A DNA stretch of 64,000 nt from Phyllobacterium brassicacearum (GCF_003010955.1 NZ_PGGO01000002.1:372001-436000); one strand, 5' to 3'; counted from the stretch's first letter, positions 47,607 through 56,911 are shown. Translations and numbers: made by a program. The notes: generated by a model not told the origin, from the letters alone.

Positions 47607-48605
47607 TCATCTGATCTGGAACCCATGCATCAAGGGATCACGGTCGTCCACGAAGATGGTGTTGTGGCCGATGATCCTCGCCCAACCGCTGACGCTTGGT
47701 TTGATCCCTTTGAAGGGACCAACCGCAGTTTCACTTTCCACGCCGCCCTCGAACACCGTGCCTATCAGGCTTTCCTGGCGGAACGTTTCCCCTACCCTCA
47801 GTCGGCCCTTGCCATACAGTTGCGCCAACCGCGCGGACGTGCCCGTGCCACCAGGCGAGCGGTCGATCGCTTTGTCGCCGTAAAAGACTGCACCCCGCCC
47901 GTCGGCATGCAGATTTTTTGGCACGTCACACCAGAGTGCGTGATGCACACCCCGTATCCTTTCGTCCTCGGGATGGACCGGATCGCAGACCGAAGCGAGT
48001 GCGTCACGCAAACTGCGGCTGAGGTCAATGATGTCTCCGCCCGACATGCCGTCGAGACCGGACCATGCTTCCTGCGGCTCGACTACCGCATAGTAGTTTC
48101 CGCCGTAAGCGATGTCGACAATGAGACGTCCCGCGCCAGGAACTTCAACCTCGATGTCAGCGGCGTGCAGATAGCTCGCAACATTGAACATGCGGACGGA
48201 TTCAACGAATTCGCCGGGCTTCTCGTAGGCGATGTCGACCTTCCCGGCGGGTGTCTCGATTGAAAGCCGCCCGGGAACGCGTGGCGTCACAAGCCCCTCC
48301 TCGATGGCGGCAGTAACAAGCCCGATGGTTCCCGCTCCGCACATGGGCAGGCAACCGCTGACTTCGATGAAGATGACAGCAAAATCACAGTCCGGGCGGT
48401 ATGCCGGATAAATGATCGCCCCGGACATAATGTCATGGCCGCGGGGTTCGAACATCAGAGATTGACGGATCCAATCATGATCGCGGATGAAGAGCTCCCG
48501 GCGTTCGGCGATCGGCAGATGCGGCAGCAGGGGCCCCCCGCTGGCGACCAGCCTTACCGGGTTTCCACAGGTGTGGGAATCAATGCAGAAGAAACTGCGG
48601 CGCAT
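47607..48605 (-). CDS. Proline racemase superfamily protein (hydroxyproline 2-epimerase-like)
   Basis: A 332-residue protein of the proline racemase/4-hydroxyproline epimerase superfamily: CIDSHTCGNPVRLV, MFEPRGHDIMSGAII, the first catalytic site LPMCGAGTIG (Cys about 88) and the second, DRSPGGTGTSA. At the second site the usual catalytic cysteine (DRSPCGTGT) is replaced by glycine (codon GGT), and the first site has Ala in place of the usual His after CG. These changes raise doubt about classical two-base epimerase activity. ATG 48605 with AGGA upstream is preferred to ATG 48611 or 48623. Located between the transporter and ProC-like genes. Confidence 0.88.
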   Translation of the reverse strand: MRRSFFCIDSHTCGNPVRLVASGGPLLPHLPIAERRELFIRDHDWIRQSLMFEPRGHDIMSGAIIYPAYRPDCDFAVIFIEVSGCLPMCGAGTIGLVTAAIEEGLVTPRVPGRLSIETPAGKVDIAYEKPGEFVESVRMFNVASYLHAADIEVEVPGAGRLIVDIAYGGNYYAVVEPQEAWSGLDGMSGGDIIDLSRSLRDALASVCDPVHPEDERIRGVHHALWCDVPKNLHADGRGAVFYGDKAIDRSPGGTGTSARLAQLYGKGRLRVGETFRQESLIGTVFEGGVESETAVGPFKGIKPSVSGWARIIGHNTIFVDDRDPLMHGFQIR

Positions 48606-48619
48606 GCTCATTCCTTTCC

Positions 48620-49477
48620 TCAAGCAGCGGTGCGAGCTGTGGGCCGCCCACGTTGGAGTGCGCCCTTTGAGAGCCTGTCGAGAAGAATGGCGATCGCGAC
48701 GATAGCCAGGCCCGCCCGCAGGCCAAGTCCCATTTCCATGCGCGTCAGACCGCGTGTGACTTCAGCGCCGAGTCCGCCTGCGCCGACAAGTCCGGCAAGC
48801 ACGACCATTGCCAGAGACAAGAGTATGCACTGGTTCAATCCCACGAGAAGGGTTGGCATGGCCGACGGGATTTCGATTTTAAGCAGAATAGACTTTGGAG
48901 ACGCGCCGGTCGCCTGTCCAAGCTCGAGCAAGTCTTTCGGAACCTGGTTGAACGCCAGCGTCGTCAATCGCAGCATCGGCGGGATGCCGTAAACAATTGT
49001 CGCAATGATGGCAGGCACGCGGCCGAGGCTGAAGATCATGACGGCGGGGATCAAGTAGACCCAGGGCGGAACGGTCTGCATGATGTCGAGAACTGGCCGG
49101 ACAGTCGCTTCAAACTTTTTGTGTCGCGAGGCCAGAATACCCAAGGGAAACGCGATGAGGACTGAGATGATAACCGCGACGGTGACGAGGGCCAGCGTCT
49201 GCATCGACGCGGTCCAAAAACCTGCTAACCAGCAGAAGAACAAGGAAATCAGTGTGATCACCGCGACACGGATACTGATGAAGGCCGCAGTGAGAATTAC
49301 GACCACCGGGATAAACGCATAAGGCGGCATGAACAGCAAGGCCACCTCCACGCCGCCCAACACGGCTTCTATCAGTCTTGCAAGGCCATCAAAGAATGGG
49401 TGGAAATTGGTGTTGAGCCAATCGACGGTTGGAGCCAGGTACTTACCGGGTGACAGCTGGAATGACTCAGGATTCAT
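48620..49477 (-). CDS. Glycine betaine/proline-type ABC transporter permease (second)
   Basis: A ProW-like permease of 285 residues with five to six helices. The EAA loop LELGQATGASPKSILLKIEIPSAMP and the preceding PPMLRLTTLAF are standard. It forms the channel with the first permease for uptake of a quaternary amine or proline-like compound. ATG 49477 lies inside the stop of the first permease (ATGA overlap). The longer open frame to 49741 overlaps that gene and is a shadow. Related systems in Sinorhizobium (HypMNPQ) import hydroxyproline. Confidence 0.92.
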   Translation of the reverse strand: MNPESFQLSPGKYLAPTVDWLNTNFHPFFDGLARLIEAVLGGVEVALLFMPPYAFIPVVVILTAAFISIRVAVITLISLFFCWLAGFWTASMQTLALVTVAVIISVLIAFPLGILASRHKKFEATVRPVLDIMQTVPPWVYLIPAVMIFSLGRVPAIIATIVYGIPPMLRLTTLAFNQVPKDLLELGQATGASPKSILLKIEIPSAMPTLLVGLNQCILLSLAMVVLAGLVGAGGLGAEVTRGLTRMEMGLGLRAGLAIVAIAILLDRLSKGALQRGRPTARTAA

Positions 49478-50322
49478 CGGTCTGTCTCCTTCGCACGGTC
49501 GACTGCGCTTTGCGTAAGCCGATCGAGAATCATGGTGAGTACGACAATGGCAATCGCGGCGTTGATCGAAGTGGCGATATCCAGCGTTCTGATGGAGCCA
49601 TAGATTGTCTCGCCGAGGCCACCTGAGCCAACGATACCCGCGATGACGACCATGCCGAAGGCCATCATGAGGCTTTGATTGATGCCCGCCATCACGCTGG
49701 GGACCGCGAAGGGAAGTCTGATCTTCGTAAACATCTGCCAAGGCGTCAGACCAGTTGCCTGGCCCAGTTCGATGAACTCACGCGGTGTCATTCGGATGCC
49801 GAGTGACGTCAACCTGATGGCCGGCGGCATGGCAACAATAAAGGTCGCGACAAGCGCCGTAGCAGGTCCATAGCCGAGGAGCGCGATTGCCGGCAGGAGA
49901 TAGATATAAGGGGGCAGCGTCTGGATGAGGTCGAGTACAGGCTCGAGGACACGGTCAAGAGCCATTGAAAATCCGGCAACGACACCAATTGGTATCCCTA
50001 CGAGCAGGGCCAGCACGGTCGCGGTCATCACCAGGGCAAGCGTGCTCATTGTCTCCGCCCATAATCCCATGAACGCACACAAGATAAGGGCGAGACCTGC
50101 CAGTCCACCAAACCAGATGTTGACCAGGCGAGATCCGAGCGCTGCGGCGATGATCGCGATCACATAAAACGGGGCAAGCTGGAGCAGCCAAAGGATGCCG
50201 TCATAGGTACCCTCGAGAACCGCGCGGATGAAGTCGAACAGTCCTTCACCGTTGTCGCTGATCCAGCTCAGCGTAACGTCTGTCCATTCATCGAATGTAT
50301 CGGTAATGACTGAGATATCCAT
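49474..50322 (-). CDS. Glycine betaine/proline-type ABC transporter permease (first)
   Basis: A ProW-like permease of 282 residues, paralogous to its downstream neighbour. An N-terminal extension of about 60 residues before the first core helices, the EAA loop IELGQATGLTPWQMFTKIRLPFAVP, and the PPAIRLTSLGIRM segment are visible. Two different permeases suggest a heterodimeric channel, as found in the hydroxyproline transporter of Sinorhizobium. Gap of 12 nt from the ATPase gene. Confidence 0.92.
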   Translation of the reverse strand: MDISVITDTFDEWTDVTLSWISDNGEGLFDFIRAVLEGTYDGILWLLQLAPFYVIAIIAAALGSRLVNIWFGGLAGLALILCAFMGLWAETMSTLALVMTATVLALLVGIPIGVVAGFSMALDRVLEPVLDLIQTLPPYIYLLPAIALLGYGPATALVATFIVAMPPAIRLTSLGIRMTPREFIELGQATGLTPWQMFTKIRLPFAVPSVMAGINQSLMMAFGMVVIAGIVGSGGLGETIYGSIRTLDIATSINAAIAIVVLTMILDRLTQSAVDRAKETDR

Positions 50323-50334
50323 GTCATTCCTCCT

Positions 50335-51423
50335 CTACCTGTCATCTACTGCGGCAGCTGACGTTCCGGCAACACCACGAAGCAGCCCACGTGTGGTCAC
50401 CACGCCGATGATCGCGCCGTTTTCAACCACAGCGACGGCGTCGCGATCCGACTGCATCGTAAGATCTATAAGCGCTGCGATGTCAGCCTCCGGCGATGTC
50501 TGCAACAGGGAGTCCAGGTTGGCGTCAGGGTGCAAACGCTTGTATTCGGCGACCGGCTGCATCACCGAATGCGCCCTGACCAGATGGATTTTTGAAATGC
50601 CCGCCACAAAATCGGCGACGTAATCGTCCACGGGCTTGGTGACGATTTCTTCGGCGGTACCCACCTGGACGATCACGCCGTCCTTCATGATCGCGATCCG
50701 GTCACCGATACGGATGGCTTCTTCGAGGTCATGCGTGATGAATACGGCTGATTTTCCGAGAGACTTCGTCAACTGCCGGAACTCATCCTGGAGCTGTCGG
50801 CGAATGAGCGGATCAAGCGCGCTGAACGGTTCGTCCATGAGGATGATTTCAGGATCTGCCGCAAGGGCTCGGGCCAGACCGACGCGCTGCTGCATGCCGC
50901 CGGACAACTCGTCCGGGTAACGCGTTGTCCAGTCGCCAAGGCCGACCTTTTCGAGCGCAGCACGCGCGATCTGATTCCGCTCGTCCTTTGCGATGCCTCG
51001 GACTTCAAGGCCGAAGGCAGCGTTCTCGAGGACGGTCCGGTGCGGGAGAAGTGCGACACTCTGGAACACCATGCCGATATTTCGCGCCCGCATGTCGCGG
51101 AGTTCGCCAGCATTGAGGGATGCAATGTCTTTGCCCTTCACCGTAATCTTACCGAAGCTTGGCTCGATCAGCCTGTTCAGCAAACGGATAAGGGTCGATT
51201 TACCGCTGCCCGAAAGGCCCATGATGCAGAAGATCTCACCGCGGCGGACCTGGAGGTTCGCGCCGGAGACCCCGACCACGCAGTTAAACTCATTGAGAAC
51301 CTGTGACTTGGACAGCCCCCGCTCGGAAACCGCCTTGGCCGCGGCCGACGAGCGAGCACCGAAAATCTTCCAGACAGACTGGCAGTCCACTAGCACTTCA
51401 TTGGCATCGTTGATGGTGTTCAT
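50335..51423 (-). CDS. Glycine betaine/proline-type ABC transporter ATPase with CBS domains
   Basis: A 362-residue ProV-like ATPase: an N-terminal extension typical of the family (a QVLNEFNCVVGVSGANLQVRRGEI region), Walker A MGLSGSGKST, signature LSGGMQQRV, Walker B IILMDEPFSALD, and a C-terminal CBS pair (from about 285; ALIDLTMQSDRDAVAVVENG, IIGVVTTRGLL) known to sense ionic strength in OpuA. Start ATG 51423; the open frame to 51513 lies in the leader. Energises the two permeases downstream. Confidence 0.94.
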   Translation of the reverse strand: MNTINDANEVLVDCQSVWKIFGARSSAAAKAVSERGLSKSQVLNEFNCVVGVSGANLQVRRGEIFCIMGLSGSGKSTLIRLLNRLIEPSFGKITVKGKDIASLNAGELRDMRARNIGMVFQSVALLPHRTVLENAAFGLEVRGIAKDERNQIARAALEKVGLGDWTTRYPDELSGGMQQRVGLARALAADPEIILMDEPFSALDPLIRRQLQDEFRQLTKSLGKSAVFITHDLEEAIRIGDRIAIMKDGVIVQVGTAEEIVTKPVDDYVADFVAGISKIHLVRAHSVMQPVAEYKRLHPDANLDSLLQTSPEADIAALIDLTMQSDRDAVAVVENGAIIGVVTTRGLLRGVAGTSAAAVDDR

Positions 51424-51509
51424 CGCGTTCCCCGCAAGCCAGCCCTCGGCTGGTCTAACTATTGCCGACTGCGGGCCGCCCGATTCGTGACGACCCGCAT
51501 TTTTCAAAG

Positions 51510-52361
51510 TCACTCGCTCTTGATATTTTCCCAGCGCTTCAAAAGGTCGGCATGTTTATCGGTCCAGTCCTTCACAGCCTCGTCCATCGTCTTGCCTTCG
51601 TTAACAGCGCTGTTGATCGCGGTTATGTCGGCGAGTGGGACGTACACACTGGCGAGTATCTCGCGGGCATGCGGATTCTCTGCTGAGAAACCCTTCTGCC
51701 CGATCCAATAGTAGCTCTGGGGTGGAGGGAACACTGCCTTGGGATCCTTGAGGAACTTCACATCGTATTTCTGCATCATCCAGGATGGCTCCCAGATGGT
51801 GACGGCAATCCATTCCTTGCGGTCGACGGCCGACTTCAGGGCCGCTGTCATCGCCGCAGTGCTGCCTTCAACGAGCTGGAGCTTGAGGTCATATTCCTTG
51901 ACAGAATTGCTAGTGTCGCGCATCAGACCCGAACCCGGTTCGATGCCCACGATCTTGCCGCCCAACTTGTCGGCATTTTCATTCAGCTGGTCCATGGAGT
52001 CGATCGTCACATATTTCGGCACGGCGACGCCCTGGAACAGACCGTGAGAGACCGGAGAGATTTTCTCGAGACGCTTCTTGTTCTTGTCCCAGTAATCTTG
52101 TGCAACGTAATCGGTCTGCGAGGCGAGGACTTGAATGTCGCCCTTGGTGAGCGCGGCATAGGCGATGCCCCACTCGGAGAACGGCACAACCTTCACGGTG
52201 TAGCCGGAGTCCTCCAACACCTTTTTGGTAATCCCGGTGATGGGTGTGAGGTCCTCCCAGGACATCGTTCCTACAGTAATTGTTTTCTCCTCTGCATGGG
52301 CGGACATCATGGTCATAGTGACCATCGCCGCGGCGCAAAGCGCTTTCCACAAAGTCTTCAT
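51510..52361 (-). CDS. Periplasmic substrate-binding protein, OpuAC-type (betaine/proline)
   Basis: A binding protein of 283 residues with a signal peptide (ALCAAAMVTMTMMSAHA-E). OpuAC-like features: ITVGTMSWEDLTPITGI, SGYTVKVVPFSEWGIAYAAL, VGIEPGSGLM, and WEPSWMMQKYDVKFL, where tryptophans form the aromatic box for quaternary or proline-like amines. GGAG lies 6 nt before ATG 52361. Gaps of 78-86 nt flank it, which may allow higher expression than the rest of the operon. Confidence 0.93.
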   Translation of the reverse strand: MKTLWKALCAAAMVTMTMMSAHAEEKTITVGTMSWEDLTPITGITKKVLEDSGYTVKVVPFSEWGIAYAALTKGDIQVLASQTDYVAQDYWDKNKKRLEKISPVSHGLFQGVAVPKYVTIDSMDQLNENADKLGGKIVGIEPGSGLMRDTSNSVKEYDLKLQLVEGSTAAMTAALKSAVDRKEWIAVTIWEPSWMMQKYDVKFLKDPKAVFPPPQSYYWIGQKGFSAENPHAREILASVYVPLADITAINSAVNEGKTMDEAVKDWTDKHADLLKRWENIKSE

Positions 52362-52439
52362 TTTTGATCTCCTACTTTTTGTTCCCATTCTCGTTGAAGA
52401 CCTGCGTTCAGCGCAGTCTTCATATTGCGCGGCAAGGGT

Positions 52440-53786
52440 TCATCCCTCGCGGCCAGCACGCAATTCCTGCAAACGGATCACAGCGTTGACGCCGAGCCGC
52501 GCCAGCGGCTCGGGCGGAAGCCGCGCCGGCTTCGGCTGATCCGAAAATTTTTTCAGCATGTCAGAGCGGGTGTCGGTCGCCAGATCGACTGCCATCATGC
52601 CCGCAAGCGTGCTTTTCACAGTCCCGAGGCCATTCTCGCAGCACGCAGAAAAAAGACCTTCTTCGACCTCGCCGAAGGCGGGCACGTGGTTCAAGCTCAA
52701 GCAAAGCCGTCCGGCCCAGCTATACTCAAACGGTATCCCTGCAAGGCTTGGAAACCGGGCATCGAAAGAGTATCTGTGCGCGTCGGCCATTTTCGCCATG
52801 CGCCGATCCGTCACCGTGATCGTCGTATCGCAGGTGTATTTCGTGCGGATCACGATACGCGACTTTCCGCCGGAGGTAATCTTGCGCACCGTTGCGCCCA
52901 TTGCATCGGCTGGAAGCAGCGCCCATCTGTCTCGCCCAGACACCCTGCGGCCGAAATCATCGGCGGGGAACGGAGCGGTCATCGACGCGTAGGCGAAGAT
53001 GTGCATCAGCCGCCCACTGAAGTATCCAAAATCGTCAATGTGGCCGTTGACAGCGACGATCACCTTCGGGGCGCTGACCGTTCCCCGTGGAGTAGCGGCT
53101 CTCCAGTTTCCATTTTCGCGCTGCAACGAGGTGACTGGCGCATTCTCGAAGATATCGACCTGCGGGGCCAGACCACCCGCTAGCCCACGGATGTAGTCGG
53201 CCGGCTGGATCATGACCGCACCCGGCGTATAAAGTCCGCCGAGATAGTAGTTTGTTCCCGCAATGTCGCGCATTTCTGCGGCATCGAGGAAAGAATGCTT
53301 CTCGCCGGCGTTCCTCAAGGATTGGCCAAACGCCAAATTCAGCTTCATGCCACGCGCAGTTGCCGCGGCATTGATTTTTCCTGACGGGTCGAACGTCTCG
53401 CGCGACATTCCGTATTCAGCCGCCGCCTCGGAGGCGAACGCTATGGCCAATCGGTTTTGGGCCATTTCGAGCCTCGTCGCGTCGGTACCGCCGCTCGAAT
53501 ATTCGCCAGATGCAAGGTTGTGCGGGACATCGATCATATAGCCGGAATTGCGTCCCGACGTCCCTTTACCCACTTCACTTGCATCAAGAACGACGATCCT
53601 GTCGCTCGGTCGAAGCTGGAGCAGACGGCGCGCGGCGGAAAGTCCAGCGAACCCCGCACCGATGATCAGCCAGTCGGCCGTCACGTTGCCTTCGAGGCTC
53701 CGGACGGGAAACGAACGCTTACTGATCGCCTCCCAGCCCGAGATGCCGTTTTCCGCCGGCAGACGTTTGACAGCCTTCGTGGTCAT
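52440..53786 (-). CDS. FAD-dependent amino-acid oxidase/dehydrogenase (DAO family)
   Basis: A 448-residue DAO-family flavoprotein. The FAD motif WLIIGAGFAGLSAARRLL is at about 40-57 (GxGxxG at 43-48), preceded by a 38-residue N-terminal extension common in GABA/glycine-betaine or D-hydroxyproline type oxidases (IS(K/R)RSFPV). The C-terminal signature WAGRLCLSLNHVPAFGE is also typical. In hydroxyproline catabolism this step oxidises cis-4-hydroxy-D-proline to a pyrroline; assignment to that reaction is contextual. Its ATG overlaps the aldehyde dehydrogenase stop by 4 nt. Confidence 0.9.
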   Translation of the reverse strand: MTTKAVKRLPAENGISGWEAISKRSFPVRSLEGNVTADWLIIGAGFAGLSAARRLLQLRPSDRIVVLDASEVGKGTSGRNSGYMIDVPHNLASGEYSSGGTDATRLEMAQNRLAIAFASEAAAEYGMSRETFDPSGKINAAATARGMKLNLAFGQSLRNAGEKHSFLDAAEMRDIAGTNYYLGGLYTPGAVMIQPADYIRGLAGGLAPQVDIFENAPVTSLQRENGNWRAATPRGTVSAPKVIVAVNGHIDDFGYFSGRLMHIFAYASMTAPFPADDFGRRVSGRDRWALLPADAMGATVRKITSGGKSRIVIRTKYTCDTTITVTDRRMAKMADAHRYSFDARFPSLAGIPFEYSWAGRLCLSLNHVPAFGEVEEGLFSACCENGLGTVKSTLAGMMAVDLATDTRSDMLKKFSDQPKPARLPPEPLARLGVNAVIRLQELRAGREG

Positions 53787-55300
53787 CTCACCGTCTCGTC
53801 CACGGACCGGTCGGACACATCGATCCAGATCGTCTTCAACTCGCAGTAGTTGTCGTGTGCGAAGACCGACTTGTCGCGTCCGCCAAAGCCGGATTCCTTG
53901 TAACCGCCGAATGGCGTCGTGGCATCGCCTTCGCCGAAGCAGTTGACGGTCACGAGGCCTGCCCGGATTTCCCGCGACAGCTTGATGGCCTTGCGCAGGC
54001 TTGCCGTGTAGACAGACGCCGTCAGGCCGTAGTTGGTGTCGTTGGCGAGTGCCACAGCTTCGGCAAGAGAATTGAACGTCGTGACCGAAAGGATGGGGCC
54101 GAAAATCTCCTCCTGAAACAGGCGACTTGCCGGCGTAACGCCGTCGACGACGGTCGGCTCGATATAGATGCCCTTTTGCGTTTCGCCGCCATGGGCGACG
54201 GAGAGCTTTTCGCTCTTCACGCTGTCGAGAAACGAGCTCACCTTGTCGAAGTGATTTTTGCTGACGAGCGTGCCGATGCGGTTTTCCGGATCAAGCGGGT
54301 CGCCCGTCTTCCATTCGCGCATGTAGGCCCCGATCCGCTCGAGCAGCTCGTCCTTGACGCTGGCATGCACGATGAGCCGCGACGTGGCCGAGCAGTTCTC
54401 GCCCATATTCCAGAACGCGCCGTTGACGATCTGTTCGGCGACGAGGTCGAGGTCTTCGGCATCATCGAGAACGACGGCCGGGTTCTTGCCGCCGCATTCG
54501 AGAACCACGCGCTTGAGATTGGAGTCGGCTGCGTAGCGCAGAAACCGGCGACCAGTCGGCGTCGATCCGGTGAAAGCCACCATGTCGACGTCCATATGCA
54601 TGCCGATAGGTTCGCCAACTTCCTTGCCCCCGCCCGGCACGACATTGAAGACGCCCGCCGGGATACCCGCCTCATGGGCAAGTTCCGCGACACGAAGCGT
54701 GGTCGGGGTTGTCTCCTGAGCGGGTTTCACGATCACCGAGCATCCTGCGGCAAGAGCCGGACCGATTTTCCAGGCCAGCATCAACAGCGGAAAGTTCCAC
54801 GGCAGGACGCAGCCCACCACGCCCACGGGTTCGCGCACGACCATGGTCAGCGCGTTCGAGCCCACGGGTGCGGTATTGTCATAGAGCTTGTCGATGAGTT
54901 CGGCATGCCAGCGGAGGGTATGAATCGTATCCGGGACGTCGACAGTCTGGCACTCGCGGACGGGTTTCCCGCTGTCGAGACTTTCCATGACCGCGAGTTC
55001 ATGACGATGCCGCTCCAGAAGCTTGGCGAAGTTGATCAGAACGGCCTTGCGCTCTGCGGGCGACTGGAGATGCCAGCGACCGTCGTCGAAAGCTTGCCTC
55101 GCCTTGCCAACGGCAAAATCGACGTCACTGGCGTCGCACGCCGCGATCTCGGCAAGCGTCTCGCCGGTCGCGGGATTGGTGGTCCTGAATCTCTTGCCTG
55201 AGTTTGCCGGACGGAAGGCTCCGTCAATGAAAGCATTGGTGGGAAACTGGATGTTTGCGGCGATCGCCTTGTATTCGGCGGCAGTCAAAGGTTCATGCAT
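53783..55300 (-). CDS. Aldehyde dehydrogenase (ketoglutarate-semialdehyde or gamma-aminobutyraldehyde type)
   Basis: A 505-residue NAD(P)-dependent aldehyde dehydrogenase. Catalytic cysteine is in MGENCSATSR (about C301), the general-base glutamate in VVLECGGKNP (about 267), and the cofactor loop is FTGSTPTGRRFL. The sequence is nearest to the group with PuuC/betaine-aldehyde-like enzymes. In a hydroxyproline pathway the last step is oxidation of 2-oxoglutarate semialdehyde to 2-oxoglutarate, which this enzyme could perform. Overlaps dapA-like by 8 nt. A 448-codon frame on the opposite strand is a shadow. Confidence 0.93.
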   Translation of the reverse strand: MHEPLTAAEYKAIAANIQFPTNAFIDGAFRPANSGKRFRTTNPATGETLAEIAACDASDVDFAVGKARQAFDDGRWHLQSPAERKAVLINFAKLLERHRHELAVMESLDSGKPVRECQTVDVPDTIHTLRWHAELIDKLYDNTAPVGSNALTMVVREPVGVVGCVLPWNFPLLMLAWKIGPALAAGCSVIVKPAQETTPTTLRVAELAHEAGIPAGVFNVVPGGGKEVGEPIGMHMDVDMVAFTGSTPTGRRFLRYAADSNLKRVVLECGGKNPAVVLDDAEDLDLVAEQIVNGAFWNMGENCSATSRLIVHASVKDELLERIGAYMREWKTGDPLDPENRIGTLVSKNHFDKVSSFLDSVKSEKLSVAHGGETQKGIYIEPTVVDGVTPASRLFQEEIFGPILSVTTFNSLAEAVALANDTNYGLTASVYTASLRKAIKLSREIRAGLVTVNCFGEGDATTPFGGYKESGFGGRDKSVFAHDNYCELKTIWIDVSDRSVDETVR

Positions 55301-56204
55301 GGTTGGCTCCCGACGTAATATGGGTGACCGTGCGCTTCAGGTTGGCGACGACAGTCTGGAGGGCTCGCTTTTGTTCGGAATTGAGAGGACGCAGCGGCGC
55401 ACGAACGGGACCAGTTTCGAGCCCGATCAGTTCGCATCCATATTTGATCGACTGAACGAACTTTCCGCATTCGAGAAAGTCCATAAGCGGTAGCATGGCC
55501 GTCATGATCGCACGGCCTTTATCAAAGTTCTTTTCGAGCACGCAGGCTTCGTAAAGGGCGACATGTTCGCGCGGCAGGAAGTTCGAACCGGCGCAAACCC
55601 AGCTCCTGGCACCCCATGCGAAGAATTCCAGTGCCTGGTCGTCCCAACCGCAGGAAAGCGCGATATGGGGGAACTTGCGGGCGAGCAGATGGAGATTGGC
55701 CGTGTCGCCGGAACTCTCCTTGATGGCCACGACGTTCCTGGACTTGCCCACCCGGGAGAAGTATTCGTCTCCCATCGTAACGCCCATGCGGGCAGGATAG
55801 TTGTAAAGCATGATGGGCAGGTTGGCCGCGCGGTCGACCGTCAATGCGTGAACGGCATTCTCGCGCTCAGTCGGCAAGGCATATGGCGGGGATGAAACGA
55901 GAATCGCGTCTGCGCCAACCTCCTTTGCCGCCTTGGCGTATTCGACCGAATCTTCTGTTCTGGTTGCCCCCGTTCCGATGACGAGCGGCAGCCGCGTACC
56001 GATCACGTCCCTGGCGTAGGCTGCAAGGTCGAAGCGCTCCTGGGCGCTTTGAGAATAGTACTCACCTGTCGATCCGCCTACGATGATGCCGTGCACCCCG
56101 GCTTCGATGAGCGATTCGAGGACTGCCGCGAAGGCGCCATGGTCAATCTGCCCATCCTGGCCGAGCGGCGTGATCGCCGGGGTATAGATACCTTCGAATT
56201 TCAC
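55293..56204 (-). CDS. DapA-family aldolase/deaminase (pyrroline-4-hydroxy-2-carboxylate deaminase-like)
   Basis: A 303-residue DapA/N-acetylneuraminate lyase family enzyme with a TIM barrel. Schiff-base lysine is in VVAIKESSGD (about K161), the conserved tyrosine in MLYNYPARMG (about 135), and the pyruvate-carboxylate loop is GGSTGEYYS. In hydroxyproline catabolism a DapA homologue deaminates pyrroline-4-hydroxy-2-carboxylate to 2-oxoglutarate semialdehyde, fitting the neighbouring dehydrogenase. The exact reaction is inferred from gene order. Overlaps the GntR gene by 4 nt. Confidence 0.9.
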   Translation of the reverse strand: MKFEGIYTPAITPLGQDGQIDHGAFAAVLESLIEAGVHGIIVGGSTGEYYSQSAQERFDLAAYARDVIGTRLPLVIGTGATRTEDSVEYAKAAKEVGADAILVSSPPYALPTERENAVHALTVDRAANLPIMLYNYPARMGVTMGDEYFSRVGKSRNVVAIKESSGDTANLHLLARKFPHIALSCGWDDQALEFFAWGARSWVCAGSNFLPREHVALYEACVLEKNFDKGRAIMTAMLPLMDFLECGKFVQSIKYGCELIGLETGPVRAPLRPLNSEQKRALQTVVANLKRTVTHITSGANHA

Positions 56205-56911
56205 GACACTTTCTCCATGGATGTGGCGGGCGCTTCAACGAGCGCATCCGCCTTCATTCCCTCCGGCGCGATGAACATCTCCATGTTTTCGCGCGACAGT
56301 TCCCAATGCTCGAATACCAGATCGACGACGGTGTCCTCGTCATGCGCGTTGATTGCGGCGATGAAGCCATCGTGATGTTCCACAGCGAGTTGCAGTCGCT
56401 GGCGCATGTCATCGTTCCGAGGTCGGAAAAACGTGTGACCGATACGCGCATGGTCGATCAGCAGGCGGCCAAGGCTTGGCTGCAGATAGGCGTTGCCCGA
56501 CATTTCTCCGATTATCTCGTGAAAGCGGTTGTTCTCCAGGACCATCGAGAGGACGTCCCCGGAGACACTCGCGCCGCGGAACCGTTCCTGGGTGTCCTTG
56601 AGGTCGGCGAGCTGCTTTGGTTTAAAGTTCTGCACCGCAAGACGGCCGATAGCGGCGTATATCATTGGAGCAACGAGGAAGAAATTCCTGAGCGTTTGAT
56701 GGTTCATGGGGATCACGCGGGCGCCGCGGTTTTCGCGAATATCGATGTAACCCTCACCCTGGAGACGACGGAAAATCTCGCGCACCGGCGTCCGGGAAAG
56801 CCCGTAGCGCTCACTCAGACTCACCTCGTCGAGGTCTTGGTCCGGGTCGAGTTCCATCGTCAGAATCTGCCGCTTGAGATCGTCGTAAAGGCTGTTCTTG
56901 CCGCGTTTCAC
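56201..56911 (-). CDS. GntR-family (FadR/FCD) repressor of the operon
   Basis: A regulator of 236 residues: N-terminal winged HTH (LDEVSLSERYGLSRTPVREIFRRLQGEGYIDI) and a C-terminal FCD ligand-binding domain with metal-type residues (NNRFHEIIGEMSGN, HHDGFIAAINAHDED). First gene of the eleven-gene minus-strand operon, so autoregulation is likely. A pair of direct repeats at 57011-57045 upstream is the best operator candidate. The inducer is presumably hydroxyproline or a pathway intermediate. Confidence 0.92.
   Translation of the reverse strand: MKRGKNSLYDDLKRQILTMELDPDQDLDEVSLSERYGLSRTPVREIFRRLQGEGYIDIRENRGARVIPMNHQTLRNFFLVAPMIYAAIGRLAVQNFKPKQLADLKDTQERFRGASVSGDVLSMVLENNRFHEIIGEMSGNAYLQPSLGRLLIDHARIGHTFFRPRNDDMRQRLQLAVEHHDGFIAAINAHDEDTVVDLVFEHWELSRENMEMFIAPEGMKADALVEAPATSMEKVS

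Noticed and set aside
53855-55201. 448-codon open frame on the plus strand
   Set aside because: Lies entirely antisense to the well-supported aldehyde dehydrogenase gene; composition is arginine- and histidine-rich and not family-like.
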